Source of the DNA: CAYWLQ01 sp964458775
Lineage (GTDB): Bacteria; Myxococcota_A; Polyangia; JAAYKL01
NCBI GenBank assembly: GCA_964458775.1
Contig: CAYWLQ010000008.1
Location: 1 to 64,000 of the forward strand
Direction of reading: 5' to 3'
DNA length: 64,000 nt
Shown piece after piece: positions 36,162 to 44,818 of the stretch. The notes under the pieces are model-generated. The model was not told the DNA's origin and ran no database searches. It worked only from the letters and a program-made list of their open reading frames with translations. The translations under genes and the position numbers were made by a program. Each line of letters opens with the position of its first letter. The first letter of the stretch is position 1.

Positions 36162-36647
36162 ATGAATTTGATGACTAACATTGAAAAAGCAATTTTGCCT
36201 GTTTTAGAACAAATGGAAGTCGAGCTTGTACTTGCAACCTTTGTGAAAGAACACGGCGATAAGGTGCTCCGCCTCATGATTGAGAGAAAAGGCTCAACGC
36301 CTGAAGGCGGTTCCGGAGTAGATCTTGCTTTGTGCGCTGATGTGAGCCGAAAAGTAAGTGCTGTGTTAGATGTCAGCGACGTTATTGTCGCGGATTCATA
36401 TCGTTTAGAGGTTTCATCTCCGGGAATAGAAAGACCGCTTGTCAATCTAAAGGATTTTGAGCGATTTGTCGGTATGAAAGCGGTTGTTGTTACAAAAGGC
36501 CCGGTAGATGGATGTCGGAAATTTAGAGGAACTCTGTGCGGTATTAGGGATAATACTGTAAAATTGGAGATTTCATCCGACAAGCATGTAGCGATACCAA
36601 ACGAGTTGATCAAGAAAGCAAACCTCGTTTTTGATGCAAAGGTGTAA
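36162..36647 (+). CDS. rimP: Ribosome maturation factor RimP
   Basis: This 161-residue protein has the RimP fold and signatures: LRLMIERKG, the SRKVSAVLDV block, YRLEVSSPGIERPL (about 84-97) and FRGTLCGI near the C-terminus. It is needed for maturation of the 30S ribosomal subunit. The start at 36162 or the ATG three codons later (36171) cannot be separated because no good ribosome binding site precedes either. Its position directly in front of nusA is the standard one. Confidence 0.95.
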   Translation: MNLMTNIEKAILPVLEQMEVELVLATFVKEHGDKVLRLMIERKGSTPEGGSGVDLALCADVSRKVSAVLDVSDVIVADSYRLEVSSPGIERPLVNLKDFERFVGMKAVVVTKGPVDGCRKFRGTLCGIRDNTVKLEISSDKHVAIPNELIKKANLVFDAKV

Positions 36648-36671
36648 AACCTTGCCGCAAGGAGATTTGAG

Positions 36672-38435
36672 ATGCAGGATGAAGCATTACCGCTCAATAT
36701 GATTCTCGAACAAGTCGGTCGAGACAAGGGAATCGAAAAGCAGGTGCTCATCGAGGCCATTGAGGCAGCCATCCTCAGTGCAGCCAAGCGCACTTTCGGA
36801 CAAGACCGAGATTTAGAGGCAAGGTTTAATGAAGAAACCGGAATAATTGATTTGTATCAATATCTTACAGTGGTGGATGATACTGAGTTAGCAGAAAACG
36901 AGGTTTCCCTTGAGGCTGTTCGACGTGCAAAACTCGATGCCGAATTGGGAGAGGAGCTTGGATTTCAAATTTTCTATAGAGAAGAGGATGAAAAGAAGGC
37001 CAAGAAGCAGGACAAGGATTTCGGCAATATTTTGGGTTTAACTACTTATGGCAGAGGATTCGGTCGTATTGCTGCCCAAACCGCCAAACAAGTTATTATT
37101 CAAAGGGTTAGGGATGCTGAACGAGAAAACATTTTTAATGAGTATAAGGATCGTAAAAATGAGGTTATTGCAGGCATCGTAAGACGATTTGAACGCAATA
37201 ATGATATAATAGTTGACCTTGGACGCGCTGAAGGAATTATTCCATATCGAGAACAGACACCTCGTGAATCCTACAGATTGGGTGATCGGGTAATGGCTTT
37301 CGTAAAAGATATTGATCGTGAAGCTCGAGGACCCCAGATTATATTGTCAAGAACCGACCAAGGTTTGCTAAAGAAGCTCTTTGAGATGGAAGTGCCTGAG
37401 ATTTATGAAGGCATAGTTAAAATTGTCAATGTGGCGAGAGAACCCGGTGCGCGTTCAAAAATAGCTGTTACTTCAAGAGATTCCGATGTAGATCCTGTCG
37501 GCGCTTGTGTGGGAATGAGAGGGGCAAGAGTGCAGTCGGTGGTTCAGGAACTCCGCGGAGAGAAAATCGACATAGTTCCGTGGGATAGAGATCCTGCACG
37601 TTTTGTATGCAACGCTATTCAACCGGCTGAAGTTTCCCGTGTAATCATTGACGAAGCAAACGGTTCGATGGAATTGGTTGTTCCGGATGACAAGCTTTCT
37701 TTGGCAATTGGACGTCGAGGACAAAATGTTAGACTGGCTTCAAGATTGACTGCGTGGCGACTTGATGTGATCAGCGAAACCAAGTTTGAAGAGCGGGAAA
37801 AACACGCAATTGAAAGTCTTGCGTTAATAGACGGAATTAATGATGGATTGGCGAAATCCCTTTATAAACTCGGTTTTAGAACAATCGAAGAGATTGCGGA
37901 GGCAGATACTTCTGAATTGGCCGGTATTCCCGGTTTTGGAAATTCAGAGGTTGTGCAAAAAGTACAAGAATCTGCAGAAATTGCAATGGAGCATCAGAGA
38001 CTTGCTCGAATTAGAGCTCTGTCAAAAAGCAAAGATGCAATTACCGAGCGGGATCGAATGTTACTTGTTCCGGGACTCGGAGAACGTACCATAGAGTTGT
38101 TGATGGAAGCCGGGTATAAAACCCTGGCATCTCTTTCCGGTGATGTTGATGTAGATAGACTTGCCTTGAATACAGGTTTGGGTATACGTAAAGCGAAACA
38201 GATAATTATTAATGTTAAGCAGTTTCACCTGAACGAAGAAAAGGTTTTTGAAGAAATGCGCGAGCAGGCAAAACTGGAGAGAGAGCTTGAGGAAGATATT
38301 ACTGCTGAGGAAGTGGGACTGATAGGAGATTTTTCAACTGATACAGCCGATTCTGATATGGAGGAAACGGAAGATATGGATTTATCTTCTTCTGATTTTG
38401 ATGAAGAATCGGATGAAGAACCGACTGAGGAATAA
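36672..38435 (+). CDS. nusA: Transcription termination/antitermination protein NusA
   Basis: At 587 residues it contains the NusA N-terminal domain, an S1 domain (FERNNDIIVDLGRAEGIIPYREQ), and two KH domains (RSKIAVTSRDSDVDPVGACVG and LSLAIGRRGQNVRLASRLTAW). C-terminal helix-hairpin-helix repeats follow (about 385-530), and then a very acidic tail. It binds RNA polymerase and modulates pausing, termination and antitermination. The extra acidic C-terminal repeats are longer than in many Gram-positive NusA proteins. The ATG follows AAGGAG. It is 24 bases after rimP and overlaps ylxR by one base. Confidence 0.97.
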   Translation: MQDEALPLNMILEQVGRDKGIEKQVLIEAIEAAILSAAKRTFGQDRDLEARFNEETGIIDLYQYLTVVDDTELAENEVSLEAVRRAKLDAELGEELGFQIFYREEDEKKAKKQDKDFGNILGLTTYGRGFGRIAAQTAKQVIIQRVRDAERENIFNEYKDRKNEVIAGIVRRFERNNDIIVDLGRAEGIIPYREQTPRESYRLGDRVMAFVKDIDREARGPQIILSRTDQGLLKKLFEMEVPEIYEGIVKIVNVAREPGARSKIAVTSRDSDVDPVGACVGMRGARVQSVVQELRGEKIDIVPWDRDPARFVCNAIQPAEVSRVIIDEANGSMELVVPDDKLSLAIGRRGQNVRLASRLTAWRLDVISETKFEEREKHAIESLALIDGINDGLAKSLYKLGFRTIEEIAEADTSELAGIPGFGNSEVVQKVQESAEIAMEHQRLARIRALSKSKDAITERDRMLLVPGLGERTIELLMEAGYKTLASLSGDVDVDRLALNTGLGIRKAKQIIINVKQFHLNEEKVFEEMREQAKLERELEEDITAEEVGLIGDFSTDTADSDMEETEDMDLSSSDFDEESDEEPTEE

Positions 38436-38752
38436 TGGATTATTTTTGTACACCTTCTGATTCTGTGACTGCAACCAAACCCTTGGGACCGGTGCGCACT
38501 TGTATTTCGTGCGGTACAAAGTTTGGTATTTCCAGATTGATGCGTTTTGCCGTAAATCAGGAAGGCGTGCAATTTGACTTAGAAAGAGTATTGCCCGGAC
38601 GAGGAGCATATGTTTGTAAGAATGACATGTGTCTTAAAAAAGCTTTTGCGAAAAATCTTTTTTGCCGGGCCTTTAGAACAAATGTAAAATTTCAAACTTC
38701 TATGACAGCACATATTAATGTGTGTGCTTTGAAATTTGGCGGTATTAAATAG
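38435..38752 (+). CDS. ylxR: YlxR family RNA-binding protein
   Basis: The 105-residue YlxR (DUF448) protein has the motif RTCISCGTK near the N-terminus, DLERVLPGRGAYVC in the middle, and a basic C-terminal helix beginning KKAFAKNLFCRAF. Extra cysteines (CKNDMC) follow the GRGAYVC. It is a small nucleic-acid-binding protein commonly placed between nusA and infB; a role in modulating RNase P or transcription has been suggested in other bacteria. Its ATG overlaps the nusA stop (TAATG). The usual next gene, ylxQ, is absent. Confidence 0.92.
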   Translation: MDYFCTPSDSVTATKPLGPVRTCISCGTKFGISRLMRFAVNQEGVQFDLERVLPGRGAYVCKNDMCLKKAFAKNLFCRAFRTNVKFQTSMTAHINVCALKFGGIK

Positions 38753-38854
38753 CTTCGGCAGGACTATGCTTTTTTAGCCGGTCGAGCGAAAAGAAATTTA
38801 GGTGCTTTGATATTGGATCGCGAAAACTAGAAAAAGTAGCGATTCGGAGGACAG

Positions 38855-41800
38855 ATGGCTCAGAAGATTCGGGTTTTCACACTGGCCAGAGAGGTCGGTC
38901 TCGACAATGAGGCTATGGTGGCCAAGATTCAAGAAATGGGAATCGAGGTTCACAACTATATGAGCGGACTGGAGGCGGAGACCGCACAGCGTATTAAACG
39001 TGCTATTCAAAAAGAAAGAACGGAAAATACGGTAGAAGAGCATATTCGACCGACAGTAGTACGCCGCCGAACCAAAGACGGTGCGCCGACTAAGATTCGT
39101 ACACCGAAGCCGATAAAGGAGGAGGAAGAGCCGACACCCAAGTTGAAGCCCAAATTGTCATCTTCGCCTCCTCGTAAAAAAGCTATCGCAGCGGCTTTAC
39201 CTCAGTTGTCAGATTCTGTCGAATCTATAAAGACTGCCGTTTCTGTTGAATTTGATGTGGTATCAAGTAGCAAACCATCGCTAGAGAAGCCTCCGGTAGA
39301 GAAGCTTCCGGTAGAGAAGCCTCCGGTAGAGAAGCCTCCGGTAGAGAAGCCTCCGGTAGAGAAGCTTCCGCTAGAGAAGCCTCCGGTAGAGAAGCCGATT
39401 GCCGTTGCATTAGAACCTGAGCATCAAGCCAAAAAACTTGAAGTAAAGGCAGAATCATCAGATGAACCCAAAGCTGAGCATAAGACTGAACCGGCGGATG
39501 AGCCGTCTGTTAAAGCAGAGCCGATAACAGAAACACCCTCAATTGTACAATCGGTGCAAAAAGAAAGAGAAAGAAAGTCGGTTTGGTCTGAAAATCAACA
39601 ACCTGTTGAACAGACTATGGAGCTACAGCAACCTGCTGTTACCAAAAAGACTGCTCCTTCGGAACCGACGGAGCCTATGTATACAGCAGAAGAACAAGAT
39701 AAAGACAAACGTCCAAGAGGAATAGAAATTGCTACCGGACCTATGGTTCGACGTCCTGCTGCCGAGGCTCCTGTTATTCGAAGAAGAATAACGGTATCAC
39801 AACCGGGTACCAGACCTCCAAGACCGACAGGAGGAGGAAGGCCCAGTTCACCTCCCGGAATGGACAGAGGAAGACCTGGCGGCGGCCCGCCTTCGGGAAT
39901 GGGTGACAGAAGGCCAAGTTCACCCCACGGCTCAGGAGATCGAATGTCTTCCGGTTCGAGGACAAGTCGTATGCCGGATATTGCAGCCATGGACAGCATG
40001 GCTCCGGCTCCTCCCAAAGACGGACAATTGCCAAATCGTCGCGCACGAGCTGTTCCTCCAAGAAGACGAGAAGTTCAGAGCAGAGAAATGGTAACCCAAG
40101 GACGTTTTTCGGGTGTAGGGCCGGCTGCTGCTACCGGAAAGTTCGGCGCTGTTCAGCCTTTGGGAAGAAAGCGTCGCATGGCCCCCGGAAAAAAGGGTAA
40201 AAAGACTGAAATAACTACACCAAAGGCCAGCAAGCGTGTTATCAGAATTGAAGAACAAGTAACTCTTCAGGAGCTTGCCAAAAGAATGGGCGTTAAGGCT
40301 ACAGAGCTGATGACCCATTTGATGGGTATGGGAGTCGGCACTATCAATATCAATTCTACTTTGGACATAGATACTGCCAAAATTGTGGCCTCTGACTTTG
40401 GTTACGATGTAGAAAACGTCGCTCTTGATGAAGAAAACCTTTTAGCATCGACAAGAGTCGAAGTTGAAGATGATAAAGGACGAATTCAAAGACCTCCCAT
40501 CGTTACAATGATGGGACATGTTGATCACGGCAAAACTTCGCTTCTTGATGCGCTTCGCAAAACCAGCATTGTAAGCACTGAAGCAGGCGGCATTACGCAA
40601 CATATAGGAGCTTATCGAGTCAAGACAAGCGGCGGCATTGTTGCCTTTATTGACACTCCGGGACACGAAGCCTTTACCGCTATGCGAGCTAGAGGTGCCA
40701 ATGCAACAGATATTGTTGTTTTGGTGGTGGCTGCGGATGACGGGGTTATGCCTCAGACAATTGAGGCTATCAATCACTCACGTTTAGCCAAAGTTCCAAT
40801 CATTGTTGCTATAAACAAATGTGACAAACCGTCCGCTGATCCGGCGAAGACTCGAAATATGATGATGGAGCACGGACTAATACCGGAAGATCTCGGCGGT
40901 GACACCATTATGGTCGAAGTCTCTGCACATACAGGAGCCGGTCTCGATAAGTTAATTGAGATGATTATGGTTCAAGCCGAAGTAATGGAGCTTACCGCTA
41001 ATCCTAATCGTCCAAGTAACGGTATTGTATTGGAAGCATATCTCGATCGAGGACGCGGTCCGGTTGCAAATATTCTTGTTCAAAACGGAACTTTGCGTGT
41101 CGGCGAAGTAGTAGTTGCCGGTCCCGCATACGGCAAAATCCGAGCGCTTACAGATGAAATGGGGCGTACGGTAAAAGAAGCAGGTCCTTCAACGCCTGTA
41201 GAGGTATTGGGACTGGATTCGGTTCCGTCTGCGGGTGATATGTTTGATACAGCTCCTGACTTAAAGGTCGCAGAGAAAGTAGCTAAGACGAGAACAGAAA
41301 AAACCAGAGCTTCTATGGTCGGAATGAGTAAACCGACGCTTGACAGTTTGTATGAGCAAATGCAAACGTCGCATACTCAGGTTGAACAAAAAATTATTAT
41401 AAAGGGTGATGTTCAAGGTTCCGTCGAGGCACTTAAAGATTCTTTAGAAAAATTGACCACTCCTAAAGTTAAACTGTCGGTGGTACATGCAGCTGTCGGA
41501 GGAATAACCGAATCAGACGTGTTGTTGGCTTCTACAGCATCTGCAATTATTATTGGTTTCAACGTAAGACCTGCCGGAAAAGCCAGGCACGTAGCTGAAG
41601 AACAAGGAGTGGAGATTCGCCTGTTCAGCATTATCTATGAAGTAATAGATTCCGTAAAGCAGGCCATGGTCGGGTTATTATCACCAGACATCAAAGAAGA
41701 ATCTCTCGGTCAAGTCGAAGTTAGAGACGTGTTCAGTATCCCCAAAATCGGTGCCATTGCCGGTTCTTATGTAACTGAAGGCAAGGTGGTAAGAAACTCG

Positions 41801-41995
41801 CGCGCTCGCCTTATTAGAGATTCTGTTCAGATATGGGAGGGGCGATTGGGGTCTCTTCGTAGATTCAAGGATGATGTCAAGGAAGTACAAAGCGGATATG
41901 AATGCGGTATTTCCTTGGAGGGATATAATGATATAAAGGTTGGCGATATCATTGAGATCTATACTGAGAAAAAGATTGCCGCCACTTTAAACTAG
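38855..41995 (+). CDS. infB: Translation initiation factor IF-2
   Basis: This 1046-residue factor starts with an IF2_N motif (IRVFTLAREVGLDNEAM). A long low-complexity region follows (about 65-440), rich in Glu/Lys/Pro and then Gly/Arg/Pro, followed by a second IF2_N motif. The GTPase domain shows GHVDHGKTSLLDAL, DTPGHEAF and NKCD (about 550-720). It brings initiator tRNA to the 30S subunit. The N-terminal region is long, as in Myxococcus-type IF-2. GGAGG lies at good spacing before the ATG. It is followed by ylxP and the rbfA fusion, the usual order. Confidence 0.97.
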   Translation: MAQKIRVFTLAREVGLDNEAMVAKIQEMGIEVHNYMSGLEAETAQRIKRAIQKERTENTVEEHIRPTVVRRRTKDGAPTKIRTPKPIKEEEEPTPKLKPKLSSSPPRKKAIAAALPQLSDSVESIKTAVSVEFDVVSSSKPSLEKPPVEKLPVEKPPVEKPPVEKPPVEKLPLEKPPVEKPIAVALEPEHQAKKLEVKAESSDEPKAEHKTEPADEPSVKAEPITETPSIVQSVQKERERKSVWSENQQPVEQTMELQQPAVTKKTAPSEPTEPMYTAEEQDKDKRPRGIEIATGPMVRRPAAEAPVIRRRITVSQPGTRPPRPTGGGRPSSPPGMDRGRPGGGPPSGMGDRRPSSPHGSGDRMSSGSRTSRMPDIAAMDSMAPAPPKDGQLPNRRARAVPPRRREVQSREMVTQGRFSGVGPAAATGKFGAVQPLGRKRRMAPGKKGKKTEITTPKASKRVIRIEEQVTLQELAKRMGVKATELMTHLMGMGVGTININSTLDIDTAKIVASDFGYDVENVALDEENLLASTRVEVEDDKGRIQRPPIVTMMGHVDHGKTSLLDALRKTSIVSTEAGGITQHIGAYRVKTSGGIVAFIDTPGHEAFTAMRARGANATDIVVLVVAADDGVMPQTIEAINHSRLAKVPIIVAINKCDKPSADPAKTRNMMMEHGLIPEDLGGDTIMVEVSAHTGAGLDKLIEMIMVQAEVMELTANPNRPSNGIVLEAYLDRGRGPVANILVQNGTLRVGEVVVAGPAYGKIRALTDEMGRTVKEAGPSTPVEVLGLDSVPSAGDMFDTAPDLKVAEKVAKTRTEKTRASMVGMSKPTLDSLYEQMQTSHTQVEQKIIIKGDVQGSVEALKDSLEKLTTPKVKLSVVHAAVGGITESDVLLASTASAIIIGFNVRPAGKARHVAEEQGVEIRLFSIIYEVIDSVKQAMVGLLSPDIKEESLGQVEVRDVFSIPKIGAIAGSYVTEGKVVRNSRARLIRDSVQIWEGRLGSLRRFKDDVKEVQSGYECGISLEGYNDIKVGDIIEIYTEKKIAATLN
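39290..39394 (+). repeat. Seven-copy 15-bp tandem repeat in infB (P-x-V-E-K)
   Basis: Seven head-to-tail copies of CCTCCGGTAGAGAAG (with two variants starting CTTCCG) encode PPVEK or LP(V/L)EK within the low-complexity N-terminal region of IF-2. Most copies are identical at DNA level, which points to recent slippage expansion. The repeat is in frame and does not disrupt the protein. The reverse strand is also open here and gives a spurious Leu-Pro-Glu-Ala-Ser frame. Confidence 0.9.
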
Positions 41996-42025
41996 TCATT
42001 CATATAGTCCAATGGAGCATTAGTC

Positions 42026-42439
42026 ATGTTTGTCGGTGTTTGCCGATTGACTTTTCATTTACACGGCGTCTCTTCTTTGAAAGAGAAACGCGGAGTAATG
42101 CGCAGAATAATTGAGAGAACAAAGGTAAAATTCAATGCTTCTGTTGCAGAAACCGAAGACAATGATAAACATCAGCGCGGTGTTGTAGGTGTAGCTGTAG
42201 TAGGAAATACATCAGCCCACGTCAACGCAATGATGTCTTCTATTGTCAGATTTGTTGAACACCTAGGTTTTGCAGAAATTTTAAATGTGGCAACAGAAGT
42301 TATACCTATGAAAGATGACATAGGAGAAATTTCGAACAAATCTATGTCCTATTTGGCTCAAGGAGGTTCTTTTTCAGAAGACCTTTTCAATGATGAGTTT
42401 TATTCTAATGAATCTGAAGAAGAAGAGGAGGATTTATGA
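42026..42439 (+). CDS. ylxP: YlxP family protein (DUF503)
   Basis: This is a 137-residue DUF503 protein with the signature SSLKEKRGVMRRIIERTKVKF (about 16-36) and AVVGNTSAHVN later. The last 40 residues are acidic. YlxP is a small conserved protein of the nusA-infB operon, tied to ribosome assembly by position and by limited reports. GGAG precedes the ATG. It overlaps the next gene by four bases. Confidence 0.92.
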   Translation: MFVGVCRLTFHLHGVSSLKEKRGVMRRIIERTKVKFNASVAETEDNDKHQRGVVGVAVVGNTSAHVNAMMSSIVRFVEHLGFAEILNVATEVIPMKDDIGEISNKSMSYLAQGGSFSEDLFNDEFYSNESEEEEEDL

Positions 42440-43773
42440 CGACGGTAAAAGGTGATAATCGGCGGCTTGCCAGAGTCGGTGATGCTATTCGAGAGGAGCT
42501 CTCGTCCATGCTAATAAAGTCGGCGGCAGATCCTCGATTGCGTTGGGTTACTATTACCGGAGTGGATATGTCTCCTGATTTGCGTAATGCAAGGGTATTT
42601 TATGTTGTTACCGGAAACATGCAACCCAATGACGAAGCAGCTCGCGGCCTTTCAAAAGCAGCTTCTTTTTTGCAAAGCGAACTGGCAGGAAAGCTAAAAC
42701 TCAGATATGTGCCGAAGCTTTCTTTTCATTTTGATAAAAGCTTTGACGAAGCTGTTCATATAGATGCGCTGATAGAAGAGGTTAAAGTGGAACGCGAAGC
42801 CAAACCGAAACTGTCACCCGAGAAAGAGCTGGCAAAACTGATCGCTGAGGCTGAGAAAATACTTGTTATTACTCATCGCAATCCGGACGGAGATGCTGTC
42901 GGTTCTCTTTTGGGCTTTTCAAGAATACTGTCTTTGATGGGAAAAAAGCCTACTGTTTATTGTCCTGACAAAATCCCAAAGGTTTTGTCTTTTTTAAGCG
43001 GAGCGAACGATGCAGTTTTAGAATTGGAAGAAGATGCGTCTTTTGAATTAACAGTTTCTTTGGATACCGCCGAACAAGGTTTGTTGCCTCCTGGACTTCC
43101 GCCCAAAGACAAAATGGGAACATTTGCCGTGATCGATCATCACAGCTCTCACAAAGAAATGGGGGACTTGGTTATTCGATATGAAGCTTCCTCTGTAGGC
43201 GAAATGATTTTTGATCTTCAGAAACGACTTGTTTGGCCCATTGATAAAGAAGCAGCCGAGTGCCTTTATACCTCTATTGTTTCAGATACGGGATCATTCC
43301 AATACTCCAATACCAAGGCCGACACACATCGTGCAGCAGCCGAGCTAATTCAACTGGGGGCGAGAAGCTGGCAAGTTGCAACAGCTCTGTTTGAATCCTA
43401 TCCTCTGAAAAGACAAAAGCTCTTGGCCGAGGTATTAACAACGCTTTTTGTAAACAAAGACGGTCGTTACGCAAGACTTATATGCACTGTTGATATGTTG
43501 AAGAAAACCGGCGCATCAAAAGAAGATCTCGACAGTATAATCAATTATGCTCGTTCCATAGATACTGTTCAAATTGCTGCAATGTTTAGGGAGGAGTCGA
43601 ACGGAGACGTAAAGGTTAGTTTTCGCTCAAAAGGAGAAGCTGATGTTGCCGCTATCTGCGAGGAATTCGGCGGCGGCGGGCATAAAAACGCTGCCGGCTG
43701 CACTATTAAACAAACCTCGATCGAAAAAGCAATTGAACTTGTTGATCCGGTAGCGACCAAGCGCCTCTTATAG
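42436..43773 (+). CDS. RbfA-NrnA fusion: 30S-binding factor and DHH nanoRNase/PAP phosphatase
   Basis: This single 445-residue frame joins two proteins that are usually separate neighbours. Residues about 1-115 are RbfA (RRLARVGDAIREELSSML, then DPRLRWVTITGVDMSPDLRNA and the basic LRYVPKLSFHFDKS). After a short charged linker (about 112-132), the rest is a DHH/DHHA1 phosphoesterase of the NrnA type: ITHRNPDGDAVGS, VIDHHSS and the closing GGGGHKNAAG. RbfA helps 30S maturation; NrnA degrades very short RNAs and pAp. No stop, ribosome binding site or start codon with good context is visible between the halves, so this is a true in-frame fusion and not two overlapping genes. It starts within ylxP (ATGA) behind AGGAGG and is followed by truB. 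Confidence 0.92.
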   Translation: MTTVKGDNRRLARVGDAIREELSSMLIKSAADPRLRWVTITGVDMSPDLRNARVFYVVTGNMQPNDEAARGLSKAASFLQSELAGKLKLRYVPKLSFHFDKSFDEAVHIDALIEEVKVEREAKPKLSPEKELAKLIAEAEKILVITHRNPDGDAVGSLLGFSRILSLMGKKPTVYCPDKIPKVLSFLSGANDAVLELEEDASFELTVSLDTAEQGLLPPGLPPKDKMGTFAVIDHHSSHKEMGDLVIRYEASSVGEMIFDLQKRLVWPIDKEAAECLYTSIVSDTGSFQYSNTKADTHRAAAELIQLGARSWQVATALFESYPLKRQKLLAEVLTTLFVNKDGRYARLICTVDMLKKTGASKEDLDSIINYARSIDTVQIAAMFREESNGDVKVSFRSKGEADVAAICEEFGGGGHKNAAGCTIKQTSIEKAIELVDPVATKRLL

Positions 43774-43785
43774 ATTGAGTATATT

Positions 43786-44697
43786 GTGTCTCCTTCTATA
43801 ATTCATGGAGTCTTGCTGATCAATAAACCTGAGGGACCTTCTTCATTTGAAGCAGTTCGACTTGTCAGAAAAGCCGCAGGAATGAGTCGCGTAGGGCATG
43901 CGGGGACATTGGACCCACTTGCAGAGGGACTTTTAACAGTATGTCTTGGAGAAGCCTGCAAATTTGTTCCTTTTTTACAAGATAGTATAAAACGATATGA
44001 AGTTAATATTGTTCTCGGAGTTGAAACAAATACGTTAGATCGAGAAGGAGAAATAACAAACAAGCAGAAGGTACCGTCTCTTGATAGAGATACTATCGAA
44101 GAGGCACTCAAACATTTCACCGGTCATATCAGTCAAATACCTCCGGTTTATTCGGCAATAAAAAAAAACGGAGTAAAACTCTACAATCATGCAAGGAAGG
44201 GTGAGCATATTTCTCCTGAGCCCCGTGACGTGGTTATTGAGGCTCTTAAACTGACGGATTTTTCTGAAAACATATTAACTATAACTGTGGACTGTCGAAA
44301 GGGCACGTACATCCGCTCTCTCGCCAGAGATATTGCGATAAGGCTTGGTACGGTCGGAATGGTAGATCGCCTAAAACGTGTTGCCTGTTCCGGGTTTGAA
44401 CTATCTTCTGCGTTGTACTTGGATTCTCTCACCAAAGGAGCATCGGTAACGGATTATCTCATTCCAATGGCTGAGGCATTACCCGATATGCCGAAAGTTA
44501 TTCTAGATGAAAAAATGGAAGCCGATGTTCGAAACGGAAGAGCTGTTGAAGTTCCAAATTATCCTGAGAATGCTTCACACATAGCAATGCTGTCGCAGGA
44601 CAGACGTTTTATTGCGATAGCCGTACCGGCAAACACTCTCCTTAGGCCGATTAGAGTTATACTGGAAGATAACCAACAGTTTCACAATATGTGTTAA
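43786..44697 (+). CDS. truB: tRNA pseudouridine-55 synthase TruB
   Basis: At 303 residues this has the TruB core: LLINKPEGPSSFEAV, VGHAGTLDPLAEGLL with the catalytic Asp, the RYEVNIVLGVETNTLDREG strand, and CRKGTYIRSLARDI. A C-terminal PUA-like region follows. It makes the universal pseudouridine at position 55 of tRNA. The GTG start at 43786 is 12 bases after the fusion gene stop. It is the last gene of the translation operon here; rpsO or ribF, often next, are not present. Confidence 0.95.
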   Translation: MSPSIIHGVLLINKPEGPSSFEAVRLVRKAAGMSRVGHAGTLDPLAEGLLTVCLGEACKFVPFLQDSIKRYEVNIVLGVETNTLDREGEITNKQKVPSLDRDTIEEALKHFTGHISQIPPVYSAIKKNGVKLYNHARKGEHISPEPRDVVIEALKLTDFSENILTITVDCRKGTYIRSLARDIAIRLGTVGMVDRLKRVACSGFELSSALYLDSLTKGASVTDYLIPMAEALPDMPKVILDEKMEADVRNGRAVEVPNYPENASHIAMLSQDRRFIAIAVPANTLLRPIRVILEDNQQFHNMC

Positions 44698-44742
44698 CGA
44701 CACATATACAAAAGAAACATCTGTCAATTTCGACGTTTGTAG

Positions 44743-44760
44743 AGATATATTACCATATCT
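44743..44760. promoter_or_regulatory. Inverted repeat upstream of the membrane protein pair
   Basis: AGATAT (44743-44748) and ATATCT (44755-44760) form a 6-bp inverted repeat in the gap between truB and the gene starting at 44819. It is AT-rich and has no T-tract. It may be an operator or a chance match. Confidence 0.25.
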
Positions 44761-44818
44761 ATACTAAAGTGACTGCAGATAGGGTAATATAAGTAAATTT
44801 ATTTAGGGAGGCTTGCCA

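Noticed and set aside
38753..38854. Possible remnant of ylxQ between ylxR and infB
   Set aside because: The translated pieces do not resemble YlxQ clearly and contain stops; only 102 bases are present.
39225..39458. Antisense frame with Leu-Pro-Glu-Ala-Ser repeats in infB
   Set aside because: Shadow of the tandem repeat in the infB coding sequence.
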